A stretch of 64,000 nt of DNA from GCA-2746605 sp963710615 (GTDB lineage: Bacteria > Bacteroidota > Ignavibacteria > Ignavibacteriales > Melioribacteraceae): NCBI GenBank assembly GCA_963710615.1, contig CAVQBF010000005.1, forward strand, positions 1 to 64,000, written 5' to 3'. Each line of letters begins with the position of its first letter. Within the stretch, counting starts at the first letter, position 1. Both the position numbers and the translations under genes were made by a program. Positions 20,891-30,632 of the stretch are shown piece after piece. The notes under the pieces are model-generated. The model had not been told where the DNA came from. It saw nothing but the letters and a program-made list of their open reading frames with translations, and searched no databases.

Positions 20891-22486
20891 TTGTTTGATT
20901 TGAATCATGGTGTTCAAAAACATCTTCGTGATCAAGGTGATTTTATGCTTCTGCACAACAATTCTATATTTGTTAATAACGAATTATGGATTCCTTCTCG
21001 TGAAAGAGGTATAGTTAAATATAACTTAAATTCAGAAAAATTCAGCTATATCAATCAGAATTCGAATAATGAAAAAAGTCTTAGTTCTAACTATGTGAAT
21101 ATTCTTCTAAAGGATAAAGAGGGTATTGTTTGGTCAGGAAGCAGAGATGGTGGTCTTGACAAAATAGATCCCAAAACAAATATTGTTAAGTGCTACAACA
21201 ATATTCCGGGTAATTCTGGATCTCTACCTGATAACTCAGTTTACGCATTATTTGAATTTAATGAAAACGAGCTGTGGATAGGGACAAATGGCGGACTAGG
21301 TTTATTCAACAAAAAAAATGAAACATTTGAAAATTTTTATCATAATCCAAATGATACATCCAGTTTAAGTGCTCAACAGGTTTCGTATATTTTAAAAAGT
21401 AAAAATGGTACTTTCTGGATTTCAAGTTATGGCGGGGGTTTAAATAAATTTGATCCTGTTAAAAAAACATTTCAAAGATTTACTTCGCAAAAAAGTAATA
21501 TACCTAATAATACAGTTTATAGTTTAGTTGAAGATGAAAAAGGTTTTTTATGGGTTTCTACTGCTAAAGGTATTGCCCGGTTTTCTCCTGTTACAGGAAC
21601 CTATGATTATCTTATAGATTTACCAGATAATTACAAGGTTAATAAATTCCCAAATGGAAATATAATTTTTAGCGGTCCTCGTGGAATACTTGTCTTTGAT
21701 CCTAATAAAATTAAATATAATTCTTCTCCACCTATTGTTTCTTTATCCAAATTTGATATTAACTCAGAGAACACTTTGAAGGTAAATAATGATTCACTAA
21801 AATATACACTTACCCAAAATGGAAGTATTGAGCTCAACCATTTTCAAAATGATCTTAACTTTGAATTTATAGTAGCACACTACAGCGATGCAAGCAAAAA
21901 TAAATTAAGTGTTTTTCTTGATGGATATGATAATTCTTGGCGTTCTCTCACATCGGTAAGAAGTATTAATTATACTAACCTTGATCCGGGCAAATATATC
22001 TTGAAGGCGAAGGGAGCTAGTGCCTATGGAGTATGGACAGATGAGCCAATTACTTATGCTATTATAATTACTCCCCCTTGGTGGAAAACATGGTGGGCTT
22101 ACCTAGCTTACATGTTCTTTGGATTCGGACTTTTATATTCTATTAGAGCTTTTGAATTAAAAAGACAAAAGAAGAATGCAGCAATAAAAGAAAGCCAGTT
22201 GAGAGCTGAATCAGCTGAATTTCAAGCAAAAGCAGCTGAAGCACAGTCAAGAGTTATACAAGCTGAAAATGATAGAAAGACCCAGGAGTTGGAAGAAGCA
22301 AGACAATTACAGCTTTCAATGCTGCCAAAAGAATTGCCTAAAATAGAAAATTTAGATATTGCGGTTTATATGAAAACAGCTACAGAAGTCGGCGGTGATT
22401 ATTACGATTTTGCAATATCTGATGATGGGACATTAATTGTTGGATTGGTGATGCAACCGGACATGGTATGCAGGCCGGAACAATAG
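20891..22486 (+). pseudogene. P7 fragment b: second propeller half to start of PP2C
   Basis: This frame continues P7 after the +1 indel; coding similarity reaches back to about 20840, so the TTG at 20891 need not be a real start. It contains the remaining Reg_prop blades, Y_Y_Y, a membrane helix (WWAYLAYMFFGFGLLYSI), the 48-residue coiled coil and the first PP2C half (EVGGDYYDF). One base is missing at about 22445 (GTTGGATTGGT against the paralogue GTTGGAGTTGGT), so the GDATGHG motif is read out of frame and the frame ends at 22486. Confidence 0.8.
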
Positions 22487-22917
22487 TTACTTTGTTGAAG
22501 GGATTATTTACTTCAGAAGTAAGTAAAAAAGATCTGGTTGCGTTTCTAAGGGAAACAAGTAATGCAATTAAAGGTATTGAGCTTGGCAGACTGATGATAG
22601 CATTTTCACTTTTAAAAATTAAAGGAAATCATATTTATTTCTCAAGTGCTGGAATGCCTCCAATGTATATTTATAGAAGAGAATCCAAAATTGTTGAAGA
22701 AATTGACATGCGTGGAATGCCTTTAGGTGCTATAAAGGATTTTAAATATAATCTATATGAAGTAGAATTGACCTCTGGAGATTGTATACTTTTGCTTAGT
22801 GACGGTTATCCTGAATTAGAGAATAGCAAGAATGAACAAATTGGTTACAAACGTTTGAAAATTCAGTTTGCAGAAGCAGCAGAGAAGCAACCAGATGAAA
22901 TTATTAATTTTGGTTAG
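22468..22917 (+). pseudogene. P7 fragment c: PP2C remainder, truncated
   Basis: Similarity starts at 22447 (GDATGHGMQAG) and continues through LLSDGYPELENSKNEQIGY. The frame ends abruptly after PDEII, near 22905, where the DNA switches to the middle of another propeller gene. About the last 28 residues are absent, including the DDVT metal-binding Asp, so even with the two indels repaired the phosphatase would be defective. No start codon of its own is needed to explain this piece. Confidence 0.75.
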
Positions 22918-23954
22918 GCACCGCAAATGGTGTTTATATTTATGATAAAGAAAATAATCAATTCTCCAAAATAGATTTTGAAGCTCTTAGAATTGGAACA
23001 AAAGTAAGTAATGATGTGGGGAATATAGTTGAGGACAAAAATAATAATATTTGGTTTGGATCAAATGATGGCTTATTCAAATATAGCATTATTGAAAAGA
23101 ATTTTTCCAGATTTGGTTACGGTAAAGATTCAACAAGTACATTAAATTCACAAGATGTAAACTCATTGTACACTGATGCTAATAATATTCTTTGGGTTGG
23201 TACATGGCTTGGCGGATTAAATAAAATTAATACTCAAACTGGAGAAATAAAGTCATTTTCTAAAAAGGATGGATTTAATTCACATTCCGTGCAGGCTATA
23301 CTTGATGATAAAAAAAATGGAACATTGTGGTTAAGCAGTTTTGATGGAATTTCTATGTTTAATATTTCTGATGAGAGTTTTCAAAATTTTGGCATTGATG
23401 ATGGTATCTCTGGTTATCAGTTTGCTGATAGATCAGCTTTAAAAACTAGTAACGGTGAATTCTTATTTGGAGGTCAAAATGGAGTTACTATGTTCAAACC
23501 CGGTGATATTAAAAAAGATCTTTTCCCTCCTGAATTGCTGATTACACAGTTTAAACTTTTTAACGAAATTGTAAAACATGGTGAAAATTCACTTTTAAAG
23601 AAACCAATAAATGAAACTGAAAATATTCAACTCAATTATGATGAAAATGATATATCTTTTAATTTTTCAGCTATACATTTTGCAAATCCTAAGAAGAATC
23701 AATATGCTTATAGATTGAAGAATTACCAAGATGATTGGCGATTTGTTGGTACACAGAGATCGGCTATTTATCCAAATCTTCCTCCGGGGAATTACATTTT
23801 CCAGGTTAAGGCATCAAATAATAATGATGTTTGGAATGAAGAAGGAAAATCAATTGAAATTATTATTTCTTCTCCTCCATGGCAAACCTGGTGGGCTTAT
23901 CTATCCTATGCATTGTTTGGCTTAGGATTTCTTTATACAATTAGAGTCAATTGA
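22911..23954 (+). pseudogene. P8 fragment a: propeller end, Y_Y_Y and membrane helix
   Basis: The coding sequence begins mid-blade at the junction (FWLGTANGVYIYDKEN); the signal peptide and most of the propeller are missing. An ATG-led frame exists from 23016. It contains several Reg_prop blades, a Y_Y_Y domain (from ~23530) and a membrane helix (WWAYLSYALFGLGFLYTIR). The frame is lost at about 23945-23952: AGAGTCAATTGAATTA is one base longer than the paralogue AGAGCTTTTGAATTA. Confidence 0.78.
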
Positions 23955-24018
23955 ATTAAAAAGACAAAAGAAAAACGCAACAATTAAAGAAAGCCATTTA
24001 AGAGCAGAAGCTGCTGAA

Positions 24019-24771
24019 TTGCAGGCCAGAGTTATTCAAGCCGAAAATGATAGGAAGACTCAAGAATTGGAAGAAGCAAGACAGTTACAACTTTCTATGC
24101 TGCCAAAGAAATTACCCATAGTTGACAACTTGGAGATTGCTGTTTACATGAAAACTGCGACTGAAGTCGGAGGTGATTATTATGATTTTTCAATATCGGA
24201 TGATGGAACATTAAATGTTGGAGTTGGTGATGCAACCGGACATGGTATGCAGGCTGGAACAATTGTCACATTATTAAAAGGACTTTTTACTTCGGAAGTA
24301 AGCAAAAAAGAACTTCTCACATTTCTTAATGATACAAGTAATGCAATAAAAGGAATTGAATTAGGCAGATTAATGATGGCATTTTCACTTCTAAGAATTA
24401 AGGAAAATCTGATTCAGTTTTCAAGTGCTGGAATGCCCCCAATGTATATCTTTAGAAAAGAATCTAATATTGTTGAAGAAATAAATCTGAAGGGTATGCC
24501 TCTTGGAGCAATAAGGAATTTTGAGTATAGACTTTATGAAACTGAATTAAAAAGTGGAGATTGTATTCTTTTACTTACTGATGGCTATCCTGAATTAGAG
24601 AATATCAAGAATGAACAAATAGGCTACGAACGATTAAAAACTCAATTTGCAGAAGTAGCATTGAAACTGCCAGATGATATAATTCAATATTTTAAAGATT
24701 CCGGATCAGAATGGGTGAACGATCAAGAGCCTGAGGATGATGTTACATTTGTTGTTATTAAATTTAAATAA
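24019..24771 (+). pseudogene. P8 fragment b: coiled coil and complete PP2C domain
   Basis: Similarity in this frame starts at 23953 (ELKRQKKNATIKESHLRAEA). The linker is 41 residues, exactly seven shorter than the 48 of P4, P5 and P7, as if one heptad (AKAAEAQ-type) were lost. The PP2C domain is complete, with GDYYD, GDATGHGMQAG, LTDGYPEL and PEDDVTFVVIKFK. If expressed from the internal ATG-rich region this could be a free, active phosphatase, but no ribosome-binding site supports that. The 3' end is almost identical to P5 and P9 at DNA level. Confidence 0.78.
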
Positions 24772-24805
24772 GCTAATCAACATCAATTATGTAAAAACTA
24801 GGATT

Positions 24806-26476
24806 ATGATGCGAAAAATTACGATTACTATCAACTGTTTGATTGTCTCAGTGAGTTTAATGTATTCACAGAATAAATTAGAAAGCGGGTTCCCGCTAGT
24901 CAATAATTATTCACCTAAAGAATATGGTGCGGATACCCAAAATTGGGCGATAATGCAGGATGAGAGGGGAATAATGTATTTTGGTAATAATTTGGGTTTA
25001 CTTGAGTTCGACGGTGCTGATTGGAAATTGTACCCTATGCCAAATAATGCTACATGTCGTTCACTTGCTAGTGGTGAAGATGGTAAAATATACGCTGGGG
25101 GTGTTGGAGATCTAGGATACTATTTACCTGATTCTATAGGCAAATTGACATTCAATTCTCTTTATTCCTTTGTACCGGAAGATAGAAAAAATTTTTCTGA
25201 TGTTTGGACAACTATTGTAATTGATGATCGGGTATTTTTTAATACCTCAAACTATATACTAATATGGCATATAAAAAAGAAAAAATTCAGTGTAATTATG
25301 GGTGACGATGATTTTCATCAAATGAAAGAAGTAAACGGAAAAATATATTTAAGAGAATGGGGTAAAGGTCTTCAGATATTAGAGGGTGACTCATTAGTTA
25401 TGTTAAATGGAGGTGAAAAATTTGCTAACGAACGAGTTTATGTAGCCTTACCTTTCCCAGATGAAGAGGGGACAGTTTTATTTGTAACAAGGACCATGGG
25501 GATGTTTAAGTATGACGGGATAAAATTTATACCATTTAAAACTGAAGTTGATGAATTTATTAATAAAAACTTAATTTATTTACCAGGAGCTATACTTTAT
25601 GACGGCAATATATTATTAGGCACGCTAAATGATGGGGCTGTTGTAATTGATAGAAATGGAAAATTAATTAAAAAATACAATCGTGCTAGCGGTATTATTA
25701 GTACAGTTATTTATTATACATTTCAGGATAGATCAGGAGCAATATGGTTGCCTACCGATAACGGTATTTCGAGAATAGATTATGCTTCACAGGTCAGTTA
25801 CTTCGATAGCAGGAATAATTTTTCAACTACCGCTTACCAGTTAATCAGGCATAATGATATTCTTTATGCTGCTACTAATAATGGTGTTTATTATATGGAT
25901 CCCAAAACATCAATATTTCATAAATTGCAGGGGAGCAATAATCAGTCTTTCTCTTTTATAAAAAGTGATAACGAATTGATTGTTGGATCTAATGATGGTT
26001 TGTTTAAAGTTGAAAAATATCAAATTAATCCTATCAGAAAGACTATTGGAAATGAGTATGGCGTCAATACCATTATACGGTCTAAATCGAATCCAAGCAG
26101 ATATTATATTGGCGCCACTGGTTTATGGTCAATCTATAAAAGTAAAAGCGGATGGACTGATGAAGGTCAAATTCTTGATATCACAGATCCTGTAAATTCT
26201 ATTGAGGAGGAAAATAATGGATCATTGTGGATCGGGACTAATGCTTCTGGTACGTTCAGGATATCTTTTAATAAAGATGAAAAAGGCAATGTATCTCTTG
26301 AGAAACCTATTATTAAAAAATTTGATATTTCAAACGGTTTGCCAAGCGGAGTAATATATGTAAAAAAACTAAATGGAGAAAATTATTATTTATCAGCAGA
26401 GAATTTTTACATATTTAATGAACCTAATAACAGCTTTCATTTGGGAATTGCCAATAATTGCAAGCTGGAACTTTAG
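24806..26476 (+). pseudogene. P9 fragment a: signal peptide and propeller of a third type
   Basis: The start is taken at ATG 24806 (24809 also possible), because the open frame to its left only overlaps the end of P8. A signal peptide (cleavage near LMYSQ) leads into a propeller unlike the others. Its opening (NYSPKEYGADTQNWAIMQD, then GIMYFGNNLGLLEFDG) matches the class often fused to helix-turn-helix or histidine-kinase outputs in Bacteroidota. At about 26455 the propeller is cut and the DNA passes directly into the middle of a PP2C domain. The rest of the propeller, Y_Y_Y, the membrane helix, the linker and the first PP2C half are absent. Confidence 0.8.
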
Positions 26477-26751
26477 TTACGCTTATTAAGGGTTTATTTA
26501 CATCAGAGGTTGGGAATAAAGAGGTTTTGGAGTTTTTAGAAGACACAAATTTCACCATAAAGAAAATAAATTTCGGCAGACTAATGATGGCTTTTTCTCT
26601 ATTAAGAATTAAAGGAAAAATGCTCCAGTTTTCAAGTGCTGGAATGCCGCCCATGTATATATATAGGCAAAAATCGCATTCGGTCGACGAAATTAATCTT
26701 GAAGGTATGCCTCTTGGTGCTATGAAAGATTTTGAATATCATAGTGTATGA
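26458..26751 (+). pseudogene. P9 fragment b: middle of PP2C domain
   Basis: The sequence enters the PP2C fold just after the place of GDATGHGM (QAGTLVTLIKGLFTSEVGNK) and runs to DFEYHS. The metal-binding GDYYD and GDATGHG motifs are missing. The frame is lost at about 26744 by one extra base (TATCATAGTGTATGAA); the next frame resumes with VYETELNHGDCILLL. Confidence 0.75.
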
Positions 26752-26983
26752 AACTGAATTGAATCATGGAGATTGCATACTATTGTTAAGTGATGGCTAT
26801 CCTGAACTAGAGAATAGCAAGAATGAACAAATTGGCTACGAAAAATTAAAAACTCAATTTGCAGAAGTAGCATTGAAACAGCCAGATGATATAATTCAAT
26901 ATTTTAAAGATTCCGGATCAGAATGGGTGAACGATCAAGAGCCTGAGGATGATGTTACATTTGTTGTTATTAAAGTTAAATAA
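26732..26983 (+). pseudogene. P9 fragment c: PP2C C-terminus
   Basis: This is the last PP2C part (LLLSDGYPELENSKNEQIGY through PEDDVTFVVIKVK). From about 26815 to the stop the DNA differs from P8 (24600-24771) at only a handful of positions, while the sensor parts of P8 and P9 are unrelated. The fragment alone cannot be a phosphatase. P10 starts 17 bases downstream. Confidence 0.75.
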
Positions 26984-27000
26984 AATTTAGGAAATGGTAT

Positions 27001-30000
27001 ATGAAATTGTGTTCTGTAAAAATGAGTAAAGTAATTCTATTTTTAATTATATGCTCTTCAGTCATTCAATTTGGTCAAAAACCAAACTACAAATTTAGCT
27101 CGATTAAAAAATCAGATGGTCTTATTAATACAACTATTTATGCTATTTATGAGGATTCATTTGGTTTTATTTGGCTGGCCACTCAGCATGGTCTTCAGAA
27201 ATATGATGGAATTACATTTACCAACTTTGTCCATTCAGAAAATGATTCTACTGGATTATGGCATAACTTCGTTTATTCACTTTATGAAGATCATGAAAAA
27301 AATATTTGGATAGCAACTCAAGCTGGGATTAATAAATATATTCGCAAAACGGGTAAAATTGAGAGATATAAACTTAGAGAAGAAATTCTATCAAAAAATA
27401 AGGGTTCGGCCTTCTTTAGACTAATCCAAGATAGAGATAACAAAGAAATAATCTGGATCGTTGGCTATGGTTTAGTTAAGCTAAATACAGTTAATAACTC
27501 AGCTATATTTTATAAACCGGAAAGTTCAACATTTGCAAATTTCACTACTATTTTGCAGCACCCTTTAGATAATGACAAACTTTTAATAGGTACAAATAAA
27601 CTTTTTTCTTTTGATAAAAAAACTGAGAAATTTGATGAATTACTGGATCTTAAACAAGAGTCTGAAATTCCAAATAATTTAATCAATGCATTTGAAGTTG
27701 ATCCAGGCAATAACGAATTATTATGGATTGCTACGGGAGATCTTTGGGGACGCGGCACAAGAGGCGGTTTAATAAAGTTTAATCTCAATAATAAAAGAAG
27801 TAACATTTTTAATACCGAGAATAGACCTGATGAAATACCTGATAAACATCTGTTAGATCTTTGTTTTAATGGCAAGAATCATTTGTGGATTGGGACACGC
27901 AATGAAGGTGCACTTTTATATAATAAGAAGGAAGATAGATTCTATAATTATAAGAAGAATAATCTTGATTCTGAATCATTTGTGACTTCAACTGCAGTAT
28001 TGGCAATAAAAAAGGATAGATCAGGAACATTGTGGTTTGGAACTTGGGGGCAAGGTATTGCAGTCTTAAGCCCTGGGACTCAAAAATTCACACATTATAA
28101 ACATGTTCCCAATAGTAAAGATGGGCTGTTAGATAATAATATTAATACATTTGCTGAGGATAAGAATGGAGATATCTGGATAGGTACCTTTAAAGGGGGC
28201 TTATCTAAGTTTGATCCACGTACCAAATCGTTTAAACACTATTTTAATGAATTTATTTCAGACGAAAATAATAGTGTTGAAATCACACATTTGCTTTACG
28301 ATAGCAAAGACAATCTTTGGATTGGAACATATAAAAATGCTTTGTATAGATATAACCCAGAGACTGGTATTAAAACACATTATAAAATGGGAACTTCAAA
28401 AAAAAATGTTTCGCAAACCAGAATTACCACTGTCTCAGAGCTAAAACTAGGTGAAATACTTGTAACCACTTATGGGGGAGGACTAAATATTTATAATTAT
28501 GATACTGATTCCTTCAAACACTACTTAAATAAGCCTAATGATTCAACTAGCATTCCTGATAATCAAATATGGTTCCCATTTAAAGGACCTGACAATAATT
28601 ATTATTTTTGTGGAAATTCATGGTATGGTTTTTTTAAATTCGAACCAGACAAAGAAATATTTTCAGGTGTTAGAACAAGCAGTAAAATCTCAACTTTCAT
28701 TATGCCGGTTAAAAACCCAAGTGGCAATATTTATATTAATGATGTAGCAAATGGTATGAGAGAGTTAGTATTTGGTGAGATTATTAAGGTAAATTCAATT
28801 GTTGACATTAACGGTCAGCAAATGGATTATGAAAGTCTGCTTATTGATACTGAAAATAGATTATGGCTTGGAACAGTTGAAGGACTAATTGAATTTGATC
28901 CCGAATTAGGTATCTCGAGGCGTTATGATATTGATGACGGAATTCAAGGTTTTGAATATCTTAGATATTCAGCGTTAAAGGCTTCATCAGGAGCAATGTA
29001 TTTTGGTGGAACCAATGGGTTCAACGTATTTTATCCAGATGAAATTAGGCCAAGTAAATTTAAACCAAACATTGTTTTTACTGACTTTAAATTATTTCAG
29101 GAGAGTGTATCTATTGGTGAAAATTCGGTACTAACCGAAAATATAAGTTTAGTAAAGGAATTAAAATTAAAATATGACCAAAATGATTTTACCATTTCTT
29201 TTGCAGCATTAGATTTTTCAAATCCTAAAAAAAATAAATATAAATATATACTTGAAAACCATGATGAGGACTGGATTGATGCCGGACATAAGAGTTATGC
29301 TAGCTACACAAATATGGATCCGGGGGAATATACTTTCAAAGTATTAGCTACTAACAGCGATGGTATTTGGCTTGAAGAACCAAAAGGTTTAGCATTAATT
29401 ATCACACCACCATTCTGGAAAACAACTGCTGCATATGCTTTATACGGAGTATTTTTTATTTTGGGTGTATTTGCTGTCGATCGTATCCAGAGGAAACGAC
29501 TTCTGGCTAAAGAAAAAACTGCTTCTCAAATTCGCGAAGCAGAACTTCGAGCACAATTAGCTGAGTCTGAAAACGAAAGAAAAAGTAAAGAGTTGGAAGA
29601 GGCAAGAAATCTTCAGCTTTCAATGCTTCCAAAAGAATTGCCCACACTTCCTAATTTTGATATCGCTGCATATATTAAGACAGCAACTGAAGTTGGAGGT
29701 GATTATTATGACTTTCACGTTCATCTTGATGGAACATTAACCGTGATCATTGGTGATGCAACAGGGCATGGAATGCAGTCGGGAATGATGGTCTCAATAA
29801 TTAAATCATTATTTATGTCAGATAGATCTAATAAGGGACTAGTACCATTTTTCCAGAATACAAACAAAGCAATAAAGGATATGCAGTTAGGTAGATTATT
29901 AATGGCTCTAGCCAGTATTCAATTTAATCATGATTCAATAAAGTTGATTATTGCCGGAATGCCTCCCATATATCACTATAAAAAATCTTCAAAAACTGTT

Positions 30001-30297
30001 GACGAAATTTCCACAAGCAACTTTCCGTTAGGTGCGATGGCATTATCTAATTACGATTTAATTGAACGTAAAATTGAATCGGGTGATACTTTTCTTTTAA
30101 TGTCGGATGGTTTTGCTGAATTAAGGAATAGTGAAGATGAAATGATAGGGTACAAAAAAACAAGAAATATTTTTGAGGATGCTGCAGAAAAAACTCCAGA
30201 TGAAATAATAATGCACTTAAAAGAACAAGGTAAACTTTGGAGTGGTGATAAGGAACCTGATGATGATGTTACATTTGTAGTAATAAAGGTAAAATAA
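27001..30297 (+). CDS. P10: exported propeller receptor with cytosolic PP2C phosphatase
   Basis: This is the shortest intact propeller member, 1098 residues. It has a signal peptide (~8-25; an in-frame ATG at codon 8 is an alternative start) and Reg_prop blades without the inserted domain of P2/P3/P6. Y_Y_Y (~687-800), a membrane helix (~804-826), a 38-residue linker and PP2C (~865-1098) follow. Metal motifs GDYYD, GDATGHGMQSG, LLMSDGFAEL and EPDDDVTFVVIKVK are intact; GFAEL replaces the usual GFPEL. It is the last propeller receptor in the array; a 176-base gap follows before the glycine-zipper gene and the cytosolic members, so a new transcript may begin there. Confidence 0.92.
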   Translation: MKLCSVKMSKVILFLIICSSVIQFGQKPNYKFSSIKKSDGLINTTIYAIYEDSFGFIWLATQHGLQKYDGITFTNFVHSENDSTGLWHNFVYSLYEDHEKNIWIATQAGINKYIRKTGKIERYKLREEILSKNKGSAFFRLIQDRDNKEIIWIVGYGLVKLNTVNNSAIFYKPESSTFANFTTILQHPLDNDKLLIGTNKLFSFDKKTEKFDELLDLKQESEIPNNLINAFEVDPGNNELLWIATGDLWGRGTRGGLIKFNLNNKRSNIFNTENRPDEIPDKHLLDLCFNGKNHLWIGTRNEGALLYNKKEDRFYNYKKNNLDSESFVTSTAVLAIKKDRSGTLWFGTWGQGIAVLSPGTQKFTHYKHVPNSKDGLLDNNINTFAEDKNGDIWIGTFKGGLSKFDPRTKSFKHYFNEFISDENNSVEITHLLYDSKDNLWIGTYKNALYRYNPETGIKTHYKMGTSKKNVSQTRITTVSELKLGEILVTTYGGGLNIYNYDTDSFKHYLNKPNDSTSIPDNQIWFPFKGPDNNYYFCGNSWYGFFKFEPDKEIFSGVRTSSKISTFIMPVKNPSGNIYINDVANGMRELVFGEIIKVNSIVDINGQQMDYESLLIDTENRLWLGTVEGLIEFDPELGISRRYDIDDGIQGFEYLRYSALKASSGAMYFGGTNGFNVFYPDEIRPSKFKPNIVFTDFKLFQESVSIGENSVLTENISLVKELKLKYDQNDFTISFAALDFSNPKKNKYKYILENHDEDWIDAGHKSYASYTNMDPGEYTFKVLATNSDGIWLEEPKGLALIITPPFWKTTAAYALYGVFFILGVFAVDRIQRKRLLAKEKTASQIREAELRAQLAESENERKSKELEEARNLQLSMLPKELPTLPNFDIAAYIKTATEVGGDYYDFHVHLDGTLTVIIGDATGHGMQSGMMVSIIKSLFMSDRSNKGLVPFFQNTNKAIKDMQLGRLLMALASIQFNHDSIKLIIAGMPPIYHYKKSSKTVDEISTSNFPLGAMALSNYDLIERKIESGDTFLLMSDGFAELRNSEDEMIGYKKTRNIFEDAAEKTPDEIIMHLKEQGKLWSGDKEPDDDVTFVVIKVK

Positions 30298-30473
30298 GCT
30301 GAAATTGTTTGTTAAAAGATAATTCTATTAATCCTTCAACTAAATGAAATATTACATGGAAAAATCTTTAGAAATATTTCTAGCAAGTTATCAACATTTT
30401 TTAAAATAGAGCTTAACATCATAATACTAGAATAAATATATATCATCTATAAACTCAAAGGATTAAAAATATT
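30298..30473 (+). promoter_or_regulatory. Gap between propeller block and P11 block; possible promoter
   Basis: This 176-base AT-rich gap is the longest in the array outside the broken genes. It separates the membrane propeller receptors from the soluble GAF-type members. A weak sigma70-like pair (TTAACA, 18 bases, TATATA, near 30414-30443) can be drawn, but in such AT-rich DNA this could be chance. No terminator hairpin is obvious. Confidence 0.25.
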
Positions 30474-30632
30474 ATGAAAGACAAAAAGAAATTAGGTCAA
30501 GGAATGGCCATAGGGATTGCCATCGGTACTGCTATAGGAGTTGCTACGGATAATTTAGGCGTTTGGATTGCTATTGGAGTGGCTTTAGGAGCAGGAATTG
30601 GAAATAGAATGAATAAAAATGAAAATAACTAA
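30474..30632 (+). CDS. Small glycine-zipper membrane protein (52 aa)
   Basis: This is a short gene of 52 codons with an ATG start and an AAAGGA about ten bases upstream. After a charged start (MKDKKKLGQG) the protein is one long Gly/Ala/Ile-rich hydrophobic stretch with repeated small-xxx-small spacing (AIGIAIGTAIGVA, then AIGVALGAGIG) and a charged tail. This pattern fits a small inner-membrane glycine-zipper protein, possibly spanning twice. Its last 14 bases overlap the start of P11 in another frame, which suggests translational coupling. Function is unknown. Related small proteins occur widely in Bacteroidota without a known role; a link to P11 is inferred only from the overlap. Confidence 0.6.
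   Translation: MKDKKKLGQGMAIGIAIGTAIGVATDNLGVWIAIGVALGAGIGNRMNKNENN

Noticed and set aside
24737..24805. Longer N-terminus for P9 from ATG 24737
   Set aside because: It overlaps the end of P8 and places unrelated residues before a clear signal peptide; ATG 24806/24809 is better.
19690..26983. Insertion sequence as the cause of the broken P7-P9 block
   Set aside because: No transposase, terminal inverted repeats or target duplication were seen; both sides of each junction are array-type sequence.
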